A DNA stretch of 44,385 nucleotides from Lingula anatina. Its lineage: Eukaryota; Brachiopoda; Lingulata; Lingulida; Lingulidae. The stretch lies in NCBI RefSeq assembly GCF_001039355.2, contig NW_019776114.1:66524-110908 (forward strand). Reading direction: 5' to 3'. The notes beneath the pieces were generated by a model. That model saw only the letters and a list, made by a program, of their open reading frames with translations. It was not told where the DNA came from and did no database searches. Positions 12,401 to 26,400 of the stretch are shown here, piece by piece. Both the position numbers and the translations under genes were made by a program. Each line of letters starts with the position of its first letter. Position 1 is the first letter of the stretch.

Positions 12401-15400
12401 ACATTGTAACTGCAGCAAATATTGCTGAGGGATGGAGGTGCCACTGAACACTGTTATGATATTGCTGATGACATCACTATATATATATATATATGTCCCC
12501 CACTTATCCGAGTAATGACCTGGTATCCTCCTTCAATTTCTAAGTTGTGAGCTGCGCCCACATGAGTAGCACTTACTACGTTGATAAGTGCTGTTACTGC
12601 TAACTGCTCTTTGATGAGTGACCGTAGTTGCAAATCTCTTTTTATTATAGAGCTGGTGGAAATTGCTTGAGGTGTGAACAAATCTGCTTATTCAGCTTCT
12701 GTTCTTTCAATTTAACTCTGTCTGCTCTCTCAGACTGCCTCTCCTTGATTTGACGCACTGGTTATCTACCAGTTATCCACCTGCGCTGTAACATTATCAT
12801 GACAAGACGACAAATCGGTTACATTCTATTTTAGCACAATTTATAAGCCCCTTTTTCTAAATCTATAATGTTCAGTCTCAGAGATGGATTCTCTTGTCCT
12901 TTCAGTCCATGTTTCATTTGAATTAAGTGTCCGTGTAATCACTCGCTATTTGTATCACATTATCTGCATCTCTTTATTCTTGCTGGTCAAGTACTTGGGG
13001 AGTCCATAAGAATAAGTCTCACCTGTACTTGGACTGTGTGTGTGTGTGTGTGTATCACATCATTTTGTTAGTTCGCTGATATGCTACTTTGTATCACATA
13101 CATTGCAGTTGTTACGTACTATGGGTAATGATGTCGCCCTGGGGTGAAAGTTGAAAATGATGTTTTTGGCAAGTTTATTCTGATTAATATTACTTCCACA
13201 GAAAGTTTTTTAATGAGATGGGGTGATAATTATATTGCCAGCATATTTACTCTTTTGGCAAAACTGCAAGTGATGTAATTTTTTTTTCCATTATAAGAAG
13301 AAAGGAGACAAGGTTGAATCGTGCGAAGCTTGGTTATCAGTACCAACTTAAGTCTCATTTGTTGAAAGTCATCCTCTTGAAAATAACGAAGTGTGACATG
13401 TCTGGCAAAAAAGAGTGACAAAACAACAATGCACTATTTTTGTCTTGATAATCAAACACCCCTGGTCAGTCACAAGTCACTGCTGGTCAATTGATTTGTT
13501 TTCTTTCAAGACCAAATTATTTCACACCTTTCTGAAAGCTGAAAGACTGATCTATTGAAAGTAATATAATAAAAGTTCCAGGGTGTCTGTTTTAAAGAAA
13601 TGAGGTTTCCTATCTTTGAACAATACCAGAAGATGCCTGCTCTGAAGTATTGTTGAAACATCTGCACTGCCAAATAAACATCTTTTCTTGGAGTGAAATC
13701 TCCATTCAGTCTTTTGTGCTTTGCCAATAAAGAAAGACTTGCAGTCTCTTGTACTGTTTTGAGGCCAATGATATTACATTCACTTAGAAGTCTTGATGAG
13801 TTTTGCCAAAATACATGGTCTCAACAGTTGTGAAAAGAGTATTGTTGAGTTAGCTAAAGAGGTATTCCAGTGTAATATTTAGCTTTTTAAGAGGAGCAAC
13901 TATTATTGCATTGTCCCAAGACTGATTATCTCTTCATATGTGGATATTAGCGAACATCAACACAGCGCTTGTTAATAAGTCCTGCTGATATTGAATCTTT
14001 AGAAGTTATGAGATCACTTAGTTTGGTGTGTAATCTAGGTGAAGGTGGGAATGACGTCCAAGCATAATGCAGGGGTGACGTATCTCAGCCTACTGATCAT
14101 ATCAGTTTCACGTGTTCTCTGTCTCATGTGTCTTCCGAGTGATCAGAGTCTGCTGTCCGTTTTACAGGACACGTTCCTGGAAACTGGGACTTGATTGGGC
14201 AATAGTCGGTCTTTGTCTCCAACCTGAAATTGGAGGTAAAAATAAAACATTTAAGAGTGCCATTTTTTGGAGAAAAGATTAAGAAATTATCAGTCACTTT
14301 TAATGAATTATCAGTCACTTAGTAAAGTTAATGATGCACAATATAAGATTTTTCCTGCATATTTTCCTGGAATAAAGGTTATTTTTCTCTGAGAAAGCAA
14401 CCTCCTTTTCTGACACTCTCCAAAAACTCTGAGAACATTCACAAACCGTTGATCGGCAGACGAACTAGTCCATGGATCAAGTATGGTGTGACCCACTTGA
14501 AAGCATGTGCCGAGATTAAATTGCGCTGCCCCTGCTGGGAGGCAGGAAATCCATTACATAATTGTTTGGGAATTATGCAGCTTGCTTTAAAGTGGGTGGC
14601 ATATTTGATTGATAGACTAGTTAGTCTGCAGATCAACTGTTTGTGAATGCTCTCTCTGTTACAATTTAGGGAAAGTAGAAGGCCCTTAACACATGCTTTC
14701 ACATGGGTTTTTTAAGCACTACCATCCCTTCTGGGTAAATTCTTGTACTGACTTATGGGTTGCGCTTCATTCAAAGCTAAGCAAAGATGGTTGAAGCATG
14801 TCAAGGTTTGTCGGCGATGACAGATTTAATTATTTTTGTGACATCAATTCATGGCATTTACCTGTTAAAATAAGATGAAAAATATTTTTGTCGATAGTTT
14901 AACAGGAAGTGGTTTATTTACTTAACATATGTTGAATATCTGACACTTTGTTCCTTTTAGGGCACAGGGTGTGATTTATGATGCAACATACTCCATATAA
15001 TTGCCTTATGCTTTTTTTATGCAATTTCAGTTTCTTGATATTCACAAATGCAAAGCACTGTGTCCACACATGCTTTTCAAATTACTTCTGGAATTTTGAT
15101 ACAATTATTTTGATCTCTAGCTGTGATAAGCCTCCATGTGCAGTCTTTTTAATTGTGATTTTAATGTCTGAAAGATGGTATATCAAAGTCATATATTGAC
15201 AATTTAACTCAACTGCATAACTGACTCGGAGGTGAAATGCATTAAGGAAAACTCCTTTGACGTCTATTTTTTTTTCTGATATAGTACATCAGAGGAGACT
15301 AGGCTCTGTATAGGTGAACTTCTTAATTAACTGGCATGTCTATCTTATTTAGCCACCTGCACCTAAGAAAAAAATTGAAAATGAACAGGAAAGTGAATTG

Positions 15401-18400
15401 AAATGTTTCTGAACCGGTGAAGGCAGAATGAAATGGATTTCTGTGGAAAAAATGATGAAAGAGAAGACTATAACTTAGATACCATCAGCTTATTCTAAGA
15501 ACTTATATCTGTGAAGTAGACTGTTTATTGTCTGTCTTGCTACTGAACCTTGACATGATGATTGGAAATGAAATGTTATCTGAACAAGCACTTTTTACCA
15601 TTTGTCAGGGCTGGCAAATGGATTTCCAGGGAAATTACTTGTTGATGAGAAAACCAGGAAATACTGGAGGATTACATTTAAATGTGATTTAAAAAAAGAC
15701 ACTTTATAGAACATTAAAAGTACTCAAAGTTGTACAGTGCCCTGACAATAAGTCTTTGGGAATTTTAACAGTTATGTTAACTTCTTAGGTGGTAATTAAG
15801 TTAAACCCTATTCTCTGTTACAGGTCATAAAAAAATCTTGTATGCTTTTTACTTCAAAGTGAAACTTTTTGAATTGCAAACATTCAGTTAATGGTACATC
15901 TTATTTTCTTAAATGTCTGATGATTTCTAAGGTCACTATTATATCATAATTCTCTTAATCAAATTTACAACCATAGAAAAAGGAGAAAAATCATATGAAA
16001 GCCTTCATTTGCTGCAATAGCTTGTGCAAATTGTATAANAATATAGATATTGAACTTAAATTGGATGTACAGTTAATTGCGTGAAAAAAAAAATAAATAA
16101 ACAAAATGAAACAAAAAAGAAAGAAAGAAAAGAATCCAAAGGTGATTTTTAATCGGATATATAACATGCTTAGGCTATTAAATGCTTGAAAATTGCACGT
16201 GGTACATTGATATCGCTGGAAATGAAAAAACTGGCATACAGTTTGAAGCGTATGTATATGGAACCCTTTCGAGCAATAACAAAGATAGTCGAGCGCACAT
16301 GCGTGCTTTGCCCTTTTCTGTCAAAACTCATTAACGGATAACATATGATAGTTATGAAAGCTTATGTTATGTAATATATATAATTCCATTTAATACGATT
16401 CAACAAAAGTTGCAATTAATCTCATTTCCACGCCTGGATTTTATGAATTATCTCCTCTGTTACATGTATTCTTATCATTTTTATTGGTAGTCGATCACAT
16501 AGAAGCACTAATTGGCGCAGTGAAATTGCAACATGAATTATTTATACGAGACCGATTTTTCTGTTATCTCAGTTCACTCCAAATCATATTTTGTGAATGT
16601 TTCCTCTTCATCGTTCCGTTGGGAGCAATGCTGAGGAGAATTGATGCGCTTTCTTCTCGACAAAAATCGTCTACTTCGTTCTTGGATTTTCGAAACTTCA
16701 ATCACTGGAGAGGTTAGATCATGTGACTATACTATTGTGAAAATGGCGCTGCCCTATTTGGCATGGCCGGCTGTTGCAGTGATGTATATTTTATTTGAAG
16801 TTCATTATTTTCTCCACAGCATTGCGATTACAATATTGACAATGTTGCAAACAAAGAAGCATCCGCTTGAAGAGAGCGTTTACTACAGTAAGTACATGAT
16901 CTTTATTATGTTTTAGATCGTTTGATCTGCACATGTACTGTAAATCGTTTTCATCATGCAACATCCATCTTGCCTCAGCTTAAAGTCTTACTCTACTTAT
17001 TGGCTGCGGTTATATAGGAGAATAAGAGTAGGGACACGCGGATTATTTGCATCTGTAATAATATTACCTGTACAAAACCTTTTGAAAAAAATGAATGTAA
17101 CTTAGGATGTACATGTAGCAAAAAGGGGAGTGTATCATTGAATTATTTGTCTTATCTCAAAACGTTTTGGTCACGCCACAGTGGCATGACATGTTTTTAA
17201 CTTTTAGTGACCAGACTTGAAATCTAACTGTTTGCAAGGTCTATGAAATTAATAACACTTTTCACAATAACAAATGTTGCTCTTTTTGTTTTACAGGATT
17301 TGATATAATCACAGAGAATTATAGGATAATAAAAGTATTTAGGCATGTTTCTGTAGGAAAAGTCATGACAAGCTACTAGTAGTTTTGAATGAATATGTAG
17401 AAAAAATAAGTTGAATATACATATTTATATTTTTTGCTACCAGGCATTTGCTCAACAACAGACTTGGATCTACAAATACACATGAATAATGCACGTTATC
17501 TACGAGAATGCGACTTTGCACGGTTCAAGTTTTGGTGTCAGTGTGGCATGCCAAGGGCTTCCAGAGAACAAAATGCAAAAATATTATTAGGAGGAGCCAC
17601 AATTAGATACAGGAGACCACTTCAGCTCTTTGATACCTTCAGGATAAAATCCAAGGTAGACCACTGTAGTTTCTGACAAAACATTCTTTCACTGATGTAT
17701 AGTATTTTTTGTATACATGTGACTTCTTATGTTAAACAATTATTGCATATTTTAAAGAAAACAGTAAAGTTATTTAAGCATGTTTTAGAAAAAATATTAT
17801 AAATTACTGTAATTTGGAATATTGTTCAAATTGAATAACCCTGCTAATAAACAAATTCCTTTTTGCTTTTGTTAGATTTTATGGTGGGATGAAAAAGCTT
17901 TTATATTGGAGCAGAAAATTGAGAGGACACAAGATGACTTTGTTTGTGCCATAATGCTAGCGAAGCAATCGGTGGTAAACTCAACACCAGAAAAGTTACT
18001 AAGAGAGATAGTGGGGGAGGAGATTCAGAGGCCAGAATGTCCACCAGATGTACAGAAATGGATAGAATGTAATGAAATTTCTAGTAGAAATTTACGGAAA
18101 ATAGATTGAAATGTTGATTAGGTTATGTGGTGGCTGATGTGGAGCAAAAATATATAGGGTATCAGGACAATTCCCCCCCAGACGATTCCCCCGGAAGAAT
18201 ATATATATTTATATACAAACATAAAGTAAAGAGTACAAAGTAAAAATCTTTTCATCCATTTTCTGAATATTTCTTAGTGTGATGATGCAATCGAGGATAT
18301 ATAATATTAATTTTATTAAACAAATTATTTGCATGGAATACAAGTACATAAAATTTTCGAGATAGAAGTACAGAACATTTTATTAAAAATCTGATCAAAG

Positions 18401-21400
18401 TATATATCTCNGTACAATAACTATAGCTGTTGCCTAAATACTTCAGATATAATTGTGAGTAAGCACATCTTACCTGCTGATGTTTATTGCATAGAGGCTG
18501 TAGATTAAATATTGGTGTCAGATTCGTGTCATTGGGGATATGATAAAACTTTTGTGCAGTGTTTCATAACAGTCGGCCGGTTGTGTTCTCTGGAGATGCA
18601 TCTTACAATAGATGCAGAATAATGTGCAGTAAAGCATATCCTTTGACTTTCTTTTGCCTGTCACATTTGACAATCCTCTCTTTATGAATACACAGCCCTA
18701 AGTCACATTAACATTGAAGATGGGTCAAGCCATCTTGGTAGGTTGATCATTGACCAAAGGATTCCATTGGCTGGGGCCTGTTTCACAAAGTTGCTATAGT
18801 CTAAATTGGTCTAAATTTTTAGATGCAACATTTTTGTGGGTTCAAGATAAATCCACAGTAGTCCATTTAAATGAAATAGGTATTGATCTTTAGCAAAAGC
18901 CATGCCTCCTATTATAAAACAGGCATGGTATTCCATTTGCATGGACTACCACCAATTTATTTTGTGTCAAATTTGATCAAAATGTTGGTCTAAAACTTAT
19001 TAGTGAATTACATCAGTTTTGAGGCAAAAGAACTTGTGTAAAATGGGCCCTTGGCCATGACCATGTTTGGCCTGCAGAGGAAAGATGCACTGAGAAGAGA
19101 CTGTCTATCTTCAGTGTAAAGTCAACTAAGTCCATTCTACATTATGTGGGTAGAATAATGACAGCTGTGATATTTTCTATGTTTTCTTCAAACCTCAGAA
19201 AGAAACCTCTTCTCACTAACTTGTTAGACAAAAGAGTGAGCTTTGAATACAACCAATTTCATTCTTAGTTTTCCTATTTTTGAATTGACATTAGCCAAGC
19301 ACATACTTCAATTAGTAAGAGGATATATTAAATGTCACAATGATTATAAAGACTTTCTATGGCCATTATCTCTGTCTGTTGACACTGAAGCTGTCACCAT
19401 TGTGTTGGGATGGACTTTCCTGGATACAATAACTTTTCTCCTTATGGAAGAGTCCAGTCAGTGACGCTAACTACTGCACGAAACGGCTACAACAAAAGCA
19501 AGAATGACATCAACAAAAATATCATTACCTTGATCAGATTTTCAGCAAAAGTGATATGATACCAAGCAGAACATTGAATAAATATTACATCCAAATTCGA
19601 CAGTAGCACTTAGTGAAGTTTAAGAGCCGTGATGCCCTCTCCTTAGTATTGTCACAGTAGTATGTCAGCAAGATTTGGTAGATAAAAAAATCTGTAAATG
19701 CTCCATGCAGCAACAGCATCAAGCCCTGCATTGAGTGCATGCAGCACCTAGATACTTCATCAAAGAAGTCTTGTAGTTATCCCTTCTAGGCAAAATGTTC
19801 AAATTAAATGGGGGCAAATGTATTGATTGCATTGGCCAAGTCGCATGCGTCATGATGTCATTCTGTGAAACAAGCAAGGTTTTCTTGGCCATGGAGGACT
19901 TGGTATTGACTTGTAAGTCTGGAACAGTAATTGTCTATAGCCCTGTGTATCATCCCTAAGTCCACATCGCTAAACGGATGAATAAAACTTTACATGTAAA
20001 GTCAATGAGATGAATTAATTATGGGGTTTCTTCTCCTGGCTATGGCAAATAATAACAGTCTAATTGATAGTTTTGCACATGGCATTGGGGGTCGTATTGG
20101 AACTGGTTGTGGAAAGTGTCAGCTGATTGAATAAGAATAACAAATGGCGAACAGCTTACTGACATGAGGAGGAAGAAGTTGTAGGTAGTTTTGGTATAGT
20201 TGCTATGCAAGTCAATGGCTCACTCACTGGTCTATTTGAGCCAATTTACCCTATGGCAAAATTTCGTCAGCTCCATCAGCATGCCTGGTACTAGACGTTA
20301 AATTTTTTAGAACTTATTTGACATATGACTTAATCTACGATAATTTGATTTTACGCTAATTTTAACATAAAGATGGAAAAGAGGCATTGAGCTTGTTAAC
20401 TTTTTACAGGCAGATAGTTGAACTTGACCAAACTTGGGAAACATACATTTGTTTCTCTAATATTTTTTGCCTTAATAGTATATCTGTGACCCTGTTAGGG
20501 TTCGTTCTAGTGGGATGCTCTTTAACACTGCAACCTATAGCATTATATTGTCATTAGACCCCACTGGAGAGTTTTCCAACCATGTCAGCAATTTTCATCA
20601 AAAACAAAAATGACTCAAAATAACTTGACATTACTGTGAAGAGGCATTACTTTGCACCCTAGGGGTACAAGGAGGCTTTGAGTAAAGGTTATATTTTATC
20701 TTCTCCTAAACTGATGTGAAACTGATTCAGAAACTTAAGTAGATCATTTTCTGCTTTGCGCTTCATATTATTTTGCACCGCTAGACATCTTTGCTTGCTT
20801 TTCAGCCTTTATAGGGTCATTACAAGTACATCATGTCAATACAAGATGGTGTGAGACAGTTAGATTTGTTTTATCCAATAGCCAGACTAGAATTTGATGT
20901 TTCACACAAGATTCAGGAAGTGTTTGGGTATTTTTTTCATGTTTGGATGAGATAAAAACCATCTTATTCCCAAATAAATCTAATCCCCCTTAGAAAAGCA
21001 TGTCATATTATGATACTAAAATGTAAATTTAGGTACTCATTCAAAACTAGAAGTTAAAGGCAAATTCGTCTTGTTTAAAAGAATAGCAAGGCATCAGGAT
21101 GCGAGCAGTTTACAGTTATAACTGAATAAGAGAATCCTAACTGCTCAGCCACTTAATTAAAGGTACTTAATTATCGTAATTAAAAGTAAATGAACATTTG
21201 CATTAAGATGTTAATTTTTGTTGTTGTTAAGTCAATAAAATTTTTTTTTCTATTGTGTTCCAGTTGAGCCCCTCAGATAGTGACATCAATGAAAGCTTCA
21301 AGAAGGAGGTAACCAGTGCCAGAGAATATGCCAGAAAACTCAATGTCGTCATCCTATCAGATAAGGCAAAAGAGGAGAAGGAAAATGAAGATGATTCTGG

Positions 21401-23390
21401 TAAAATAAAGCAGGTAAATCTGGAATTTTGATATATATATATATTTATCCTTGAAACGTTGTTATATGCTATAACAATGGTCACTTGAAATAAGAAGTTG
21501 TCTGTTTTGACACTCATCATTTTGATTCTCTTTTGTAATTGAAACATTTGTAAACCCTTTTGTATATTCAAAGTGTAATAGAACTGAGTGCTTGTTTTTA
21601 CTCTGTGGTCATCTCTTCTCCCTTAGGCTGCCAGTTGACCCGGAGCTCAATCATATTATCAAAGGATCATGAGATATTACATGTCTAAAATGGCTTTTTA
21701 CATCATAAAGATAACCCAGTAGTTATCAAATGTGACATTTTGGCCTTGAATTACTGATTTAATCTACGTTTTTCCTTTCACTGTCTTGGCAAGGGTCTTG
21801 TTATCTGTGTCCTTTATTAACGTGAGGCAAAATGCGTCACTCAAAGGTCTCCTATTCTGCTGAGGGTCATTAACCTTTGATTAGAGACCAAAGTTTTATT
21901 GATGTAGCTGTGTATTTAATCAAACCTTGTTTACTTCTATGGCATAATAAAAGCTGTGTGATGATTGTTTTTGGTCATCATATTTGATATTTGATTGACT
22001 CTTTCAAGAGAAATATATTTTGCATGAGGGACTCCCCATTCGACATTTCTTAACATCTTGGCAAATAAAGCAAGCTGTGACAAAATGAATTATTGATTCT
22101 TAATATTACCAGACGTATTCATTTTCCCGCTTTTTTCCTGAAAATAAATACTATATAATGTATGAAAGAAAAAAAATTATATTAAATTATGTTTTCAGGA
22201 TTATATAGTAATGATAAAACTAGGAAAAAAAGCATTATTGGGTTAACTATTGTGTGTTATTGTTAGTGACGTATGATAGGATCTCTCTGATTATTAACAA
22301 TTTACATACTACCCTTCCCAGGAAGCTGTCCTACAACTATTTTAATTTGTCCTTTGATGATAGAATTTAATTCATTTAGTCATGTAGAAAGTTTTGGTGT
22401 TTGTTTCTGATCTTAGTCTTATTATTCTTTTTTTTTTCATATATTAAAATGTTATTAAAAACAGCTCTTGGAAATTTATTTTGCCTTTTCCCCGTAAATT
22501 TTTTTCACATATGTATACTTAATTAATTTGGTTTGCTCATCAGTAACTAAATTTTATCTGGAATAACCAGAAAGATTTCCTAAGATTCTTAAAAGAGATA
22601 AATTGTATTATAAAAGAAAATATTAATGATTTTCTTGTTTCAGAACAACAACCAGAAGCTGGGTCTGTGTGAGTCTTTGCTGGCTGTTGGAGACTGGAAC
22701 CACGCGGAACAGATAATCAAGAGATTGCCTCAATATTCGGCCACAGCTCAACCTCCTATTGCTCAGGGCCTGTGTGCTCTTCTGCACATTATTCTGGATC
22801 CTTTGTATAGACAGTAAGTCCCTCTTCTCTCTTGTTCCTTCACCCACACACGCACACACACATACACACATGAATAAAAATACAAACGCACACCAATGCT
22901 AGAAACAAGCCCCTGTGTATAAATTTTTTCTCCACTGGGTGACTGGCCTTCAACTCTTTGCCCTTGTTGAAGAAAATGAAAACATTTTTGTAATATGCAA
23001 CTTGCACAATTTTTATTGGGTTTGACTGAAAATGTGATATGGCTTTAGCTCTCGAATTAGCTGTTTGGCTATAACTTACAATTATATTATACCAAACTGA
23101 GCCCAGAGGAGCAATAAGGGTACTTGTCTAGACAAACTAGAAGCAGTTCAGAGAGTAATATGGTACTTGTAAGGGATGGGCAGATAGTTTATTTATCTGA
23201 TGTTAGGAGCTATTAGTACCTGTTGGACAGTGTCTCTGGTGCATTTAAAAGATAGAAAACAGTCCTTAATTTGACCTTAAAGGGATGCCTGGTTAATACC
23301 TAGGTTGCCCTGTTATTGTGGGTTAAAAGGCTATGGTGGTCATTTTTTTGCTGTAATTTGTATTCGTGTGAGGGCACCTCTCTCTTTCAC

Positions 23391-23431
<41 letters not shown>

Positions 23432-26400
23432 GTGTATGTGTAAGAGATTCACATCAACAATATCAATATTAATTTCCTTGTCTTCATTAGTTAATAATTT
23501 ACCTCAGCTGATGAAGATGGCCCCATTTTTGTTAGCATCAGTTTGTCTGTCTGTTTGTTTGTTGGAAGGATATCTTAGACCCCATTTCCAGAGATTAGAT
23601 TGATCTACTTTAGATCGACCTAACTCCCTGGGGGTTCACGCTAAATAGCTGTCAGCCGAGCGGACACGAAAGTTAATTACCCCCTTACAGCTTGTAGTAG
23701 GCGGGACGGACATTTAAGCCGGATTATCTGACAGTAATCTAGTGAGACTCCCCGTGGGGATAGATTGATCTAAAAGGTCTGGGAATACAGCCTTAGAACG
23801 TTTTTCACAAATTTTGATGAAAATTCCAGGATAAACTTTTCTTTAAAAGAGAGATTAATGGTTTTCAATGACAACTGAATATAGGACTCTTGATACTTTT
23901 AAATAAATTTTTATTCTCTTTTTTCCTTAGCGAAGCTATGAGCTCATGGAGCATTTCATGGTAAATGATATTTATATTTATATATTATTTAACCATCTCC
24001 CTTCCCTTCATTCTAGGTACAGTGGTCTTCCTGCTAAAGTGTTCAAGTACACCCCCAGACTGGGTCTCTCTGTAACCCAGTGTCACACCTTTGGGGACCT
24101 GGTCACAGTAGCCTTCCCTATGCTGGCCTACCTGGGCCCCAGCCTCTCCTGTGACCCCAAACTGATGGTCAAACTGATACGGGTGCTCAAAACATTCATG
24201 GAAAAGGTATATTTTGAGATGGTTGATAATTTGATGGGATATGAAGTGGTTCATATTGAAGAGTGATCATTTATTTGATTTTTTCGTTTTGGATGAAATG
24301 ATTCATATTAAAGAATATTAATTTAAGTTGTTTACTTTTTATGTTTTGAAATAACCAGATTCTTGATAGACATGAGTTAAGTGCTGAAGATGGATGTGGA
24401 AATGGGTAGTGTGCTATGATATTTTATAATTATTTTCTACAATATTTTTAAAAGAAGAAAAGATATTTTTGTGATCCCGGTGAAGACACTAGAGATGGTA
24501 TTTTTAGATAGTTTTTGTTTTTTGATTTGGATTTTCTGAGGCTTTTTTCACTTCTGGAAGTAATTTGATGTTGAGTGACAAAGTCTGGGCCCACCTTAGA
24601 TCTCTTGCTGATGATGAAAACTGATACCTCTGCTTCAAACACCCACTGATAAATATTCAGACTCAGTCAAGTTTTTGTTCTTTTTTAATTTTCTGTGATT
24701 TGAAGAGCTGATAAATAAGCTAAATTAAAGACAAGGAGTTTTGATTGATTGATTAATTGATTGAATGGTTGGTTGGTGGATTGATTGATTGCAGTATTTG
24801 TGGCAAAAAAAATTAGGATTTCTTTTTTTAAATCAACAGAGCCCAGGTTATGAGATTTTGAGAGAAAAAGTTCTCTTGCTAAGATAAAGGCTGTAGAATT
24901 GATGGTAAAAGAAGATACTGTAAGGTTCAAGGATATTGGGCAGAAGTGTATAGTCTTATCTCTCACGTATAAAAAGTAGAGTGCTCTGGATGGTTACTTT
25001 TTCAAAGCTTTTACAAGTTGAAACAAATGTTGCAAGGATTGGTAGCGAATGAATTCAGAATTTAAACTGATGTCCAGATTGGTGTGATTGCCTCAAACAC
25101 GAGAAAGATAAAAAGAGAAATTTAAAAAGAGGGAAATTGACAGGAATCCTTTTTTTGTAAGTGATATTTAAAACTGATGACCCAGTGACTGAATTAGACA
25201 ACACTTAAAAACATGACAGAAAAGGGTTGAAAAACTTGCAACAGCTATTTCTAAGGTAATTGATACATGGCTTTTCCTTGAGTCTAATGGAGTTTCAGAT
25301 TGATACAGGTGTTCACAGAATTATAAAATAGGGCCAGCCATTAATGGAATTTGACATGAAAAAACTGATAGCGTTAGTGATCCCCTCCAACCGGGGAGTA
25401 CATGGAATTATTTTCATGACTAGCTGTAGAACACTAGAGAATTCAGAAGGTAGACATGAATTAAAAAAAAAANNNNNNNNNNNNNNNNNNNNNNNNNNNN
25501 NNNNNNNNNNNNNNNNNNNNNNNNNNNNNNNNNNNNNNNNNNNNNNNNNNNNNNNNNNNNNNNNNNNNNNNNNNNNNNNNNNNNNNNNNNNNNNNNNNNN
25601 NNNNNNNNNNNNNNNNNNNNNNNNNNNNNNNNNNNNNNNNNNNNNNNNNNNNNNNNNNNNNNNNNNNNNNNNNNNNNNNNNNNNNNNNNNNNNNNNNNNN
25701 NNNNNNNNNNNNNNNNNNNNNNNNNNNNNNNNNNNNNNNNNNNNNNNNNNNNNNNNNNNNNNNNNNNNNNNNNNNNNNNNNNNNNNNNNNNNNNNNNNNN
25801 NNNNNNNNNNNNNNNNNNNNNNNNNNNNNNNNNNNNNNNNNNNNNNNNNNNNNNNNNNNNNNNNNNNNNNNNNNNNNNNNNNNNNNNNNNNNNNNNNNNN
25901 NNNNNNNNNNNNNNNNNNNNNNNNNNNNNNNNNNNNNNNNNNNNNNNNNNNNNNNNNNNNNNNNNNNNNNNNNNNNNNNNNNNAAAAAAAAAAAAAAAAA
26001 AAAAAAAAAAACTACAAGTGTGTCTTCTTATAAAAGGTTGCTCCCATTAAAATCCAACTTTATTCAGGATAGGAATATATAATCTTCATATTATTTTGTC
26101 TGAAGCATTTCATTATTGTGATATTTTGTCATTTAATGAGTGATTGAATATGGAAATGTCTCACAGAAAAGTGCCAGCTTATATATCCAGATTATCCAAA
26201 CCTTACTTTTAACGACAATGACAAGGATTTATGGACACATCAGTTACAGTTTACTTAAAAAAAAAACATTTAGTTAACTAAAAAAAAAAGAAGAAGAAGA
26301 AGAAGAGAATTAATAAAAAGAGAAATATACGATCGAATAGATATATATGAAATAATGAATAGATTTGGTTCATACTTTTCACTTTCCACATGAAATTATA

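Larger units (their letters stand above)
12231..16742. other. Spacer between the divergent receptor and THEM6-like genes
   Basis: Four and a half kilobases of THOC2 intron with no recognised coding region. It must hold the 5' UTRs and promoters of both nested genes. It carries an (AT)n run at 12478-12494, a (TG)n run at 13035-13053, a long inverted-repeat element at 14431-14654, an isolated unknown base at 16039 and AAAG-rich sequence near 16110-16132. Upstream of the THEM6-like start the DNA becomes richer in CpG. Confidence 0.5.
18110..21263. other. Last part of the 15.8-kb THOC2 intron
   Basis: No intact gene is recognised. It contains the THEM6-like 3' UTR, an unknown base at 18411, a short inverted-repeat element at 18772-19050 and, near 19.86-20.1 kb, a stretch with a weak resemblance to a retroelement integrase. 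It ends at the polypyrimidine tract before the THOC2 exon at 21264. Confidence 0.5.

Noticed and set aside
14439-14702. Overlapping open frames on both strands at the inverted repeat
   Set aside because: They mirror each other because the DNA is an inverted repeat; they show no protein family resemblance.
16641-16742. Upstream in-frame extension of the THEM6-like start, beginning at an earlier ATG
   Set aside because: The added residues are charged and unlike the family's short hydrophobic N-terminus; the Met at 16743 fits better.
25344-26033. 229-codon open frame across the N gap
   Set aside because: Most of it is N and poly(A); it is an artefact of unresolved bases.
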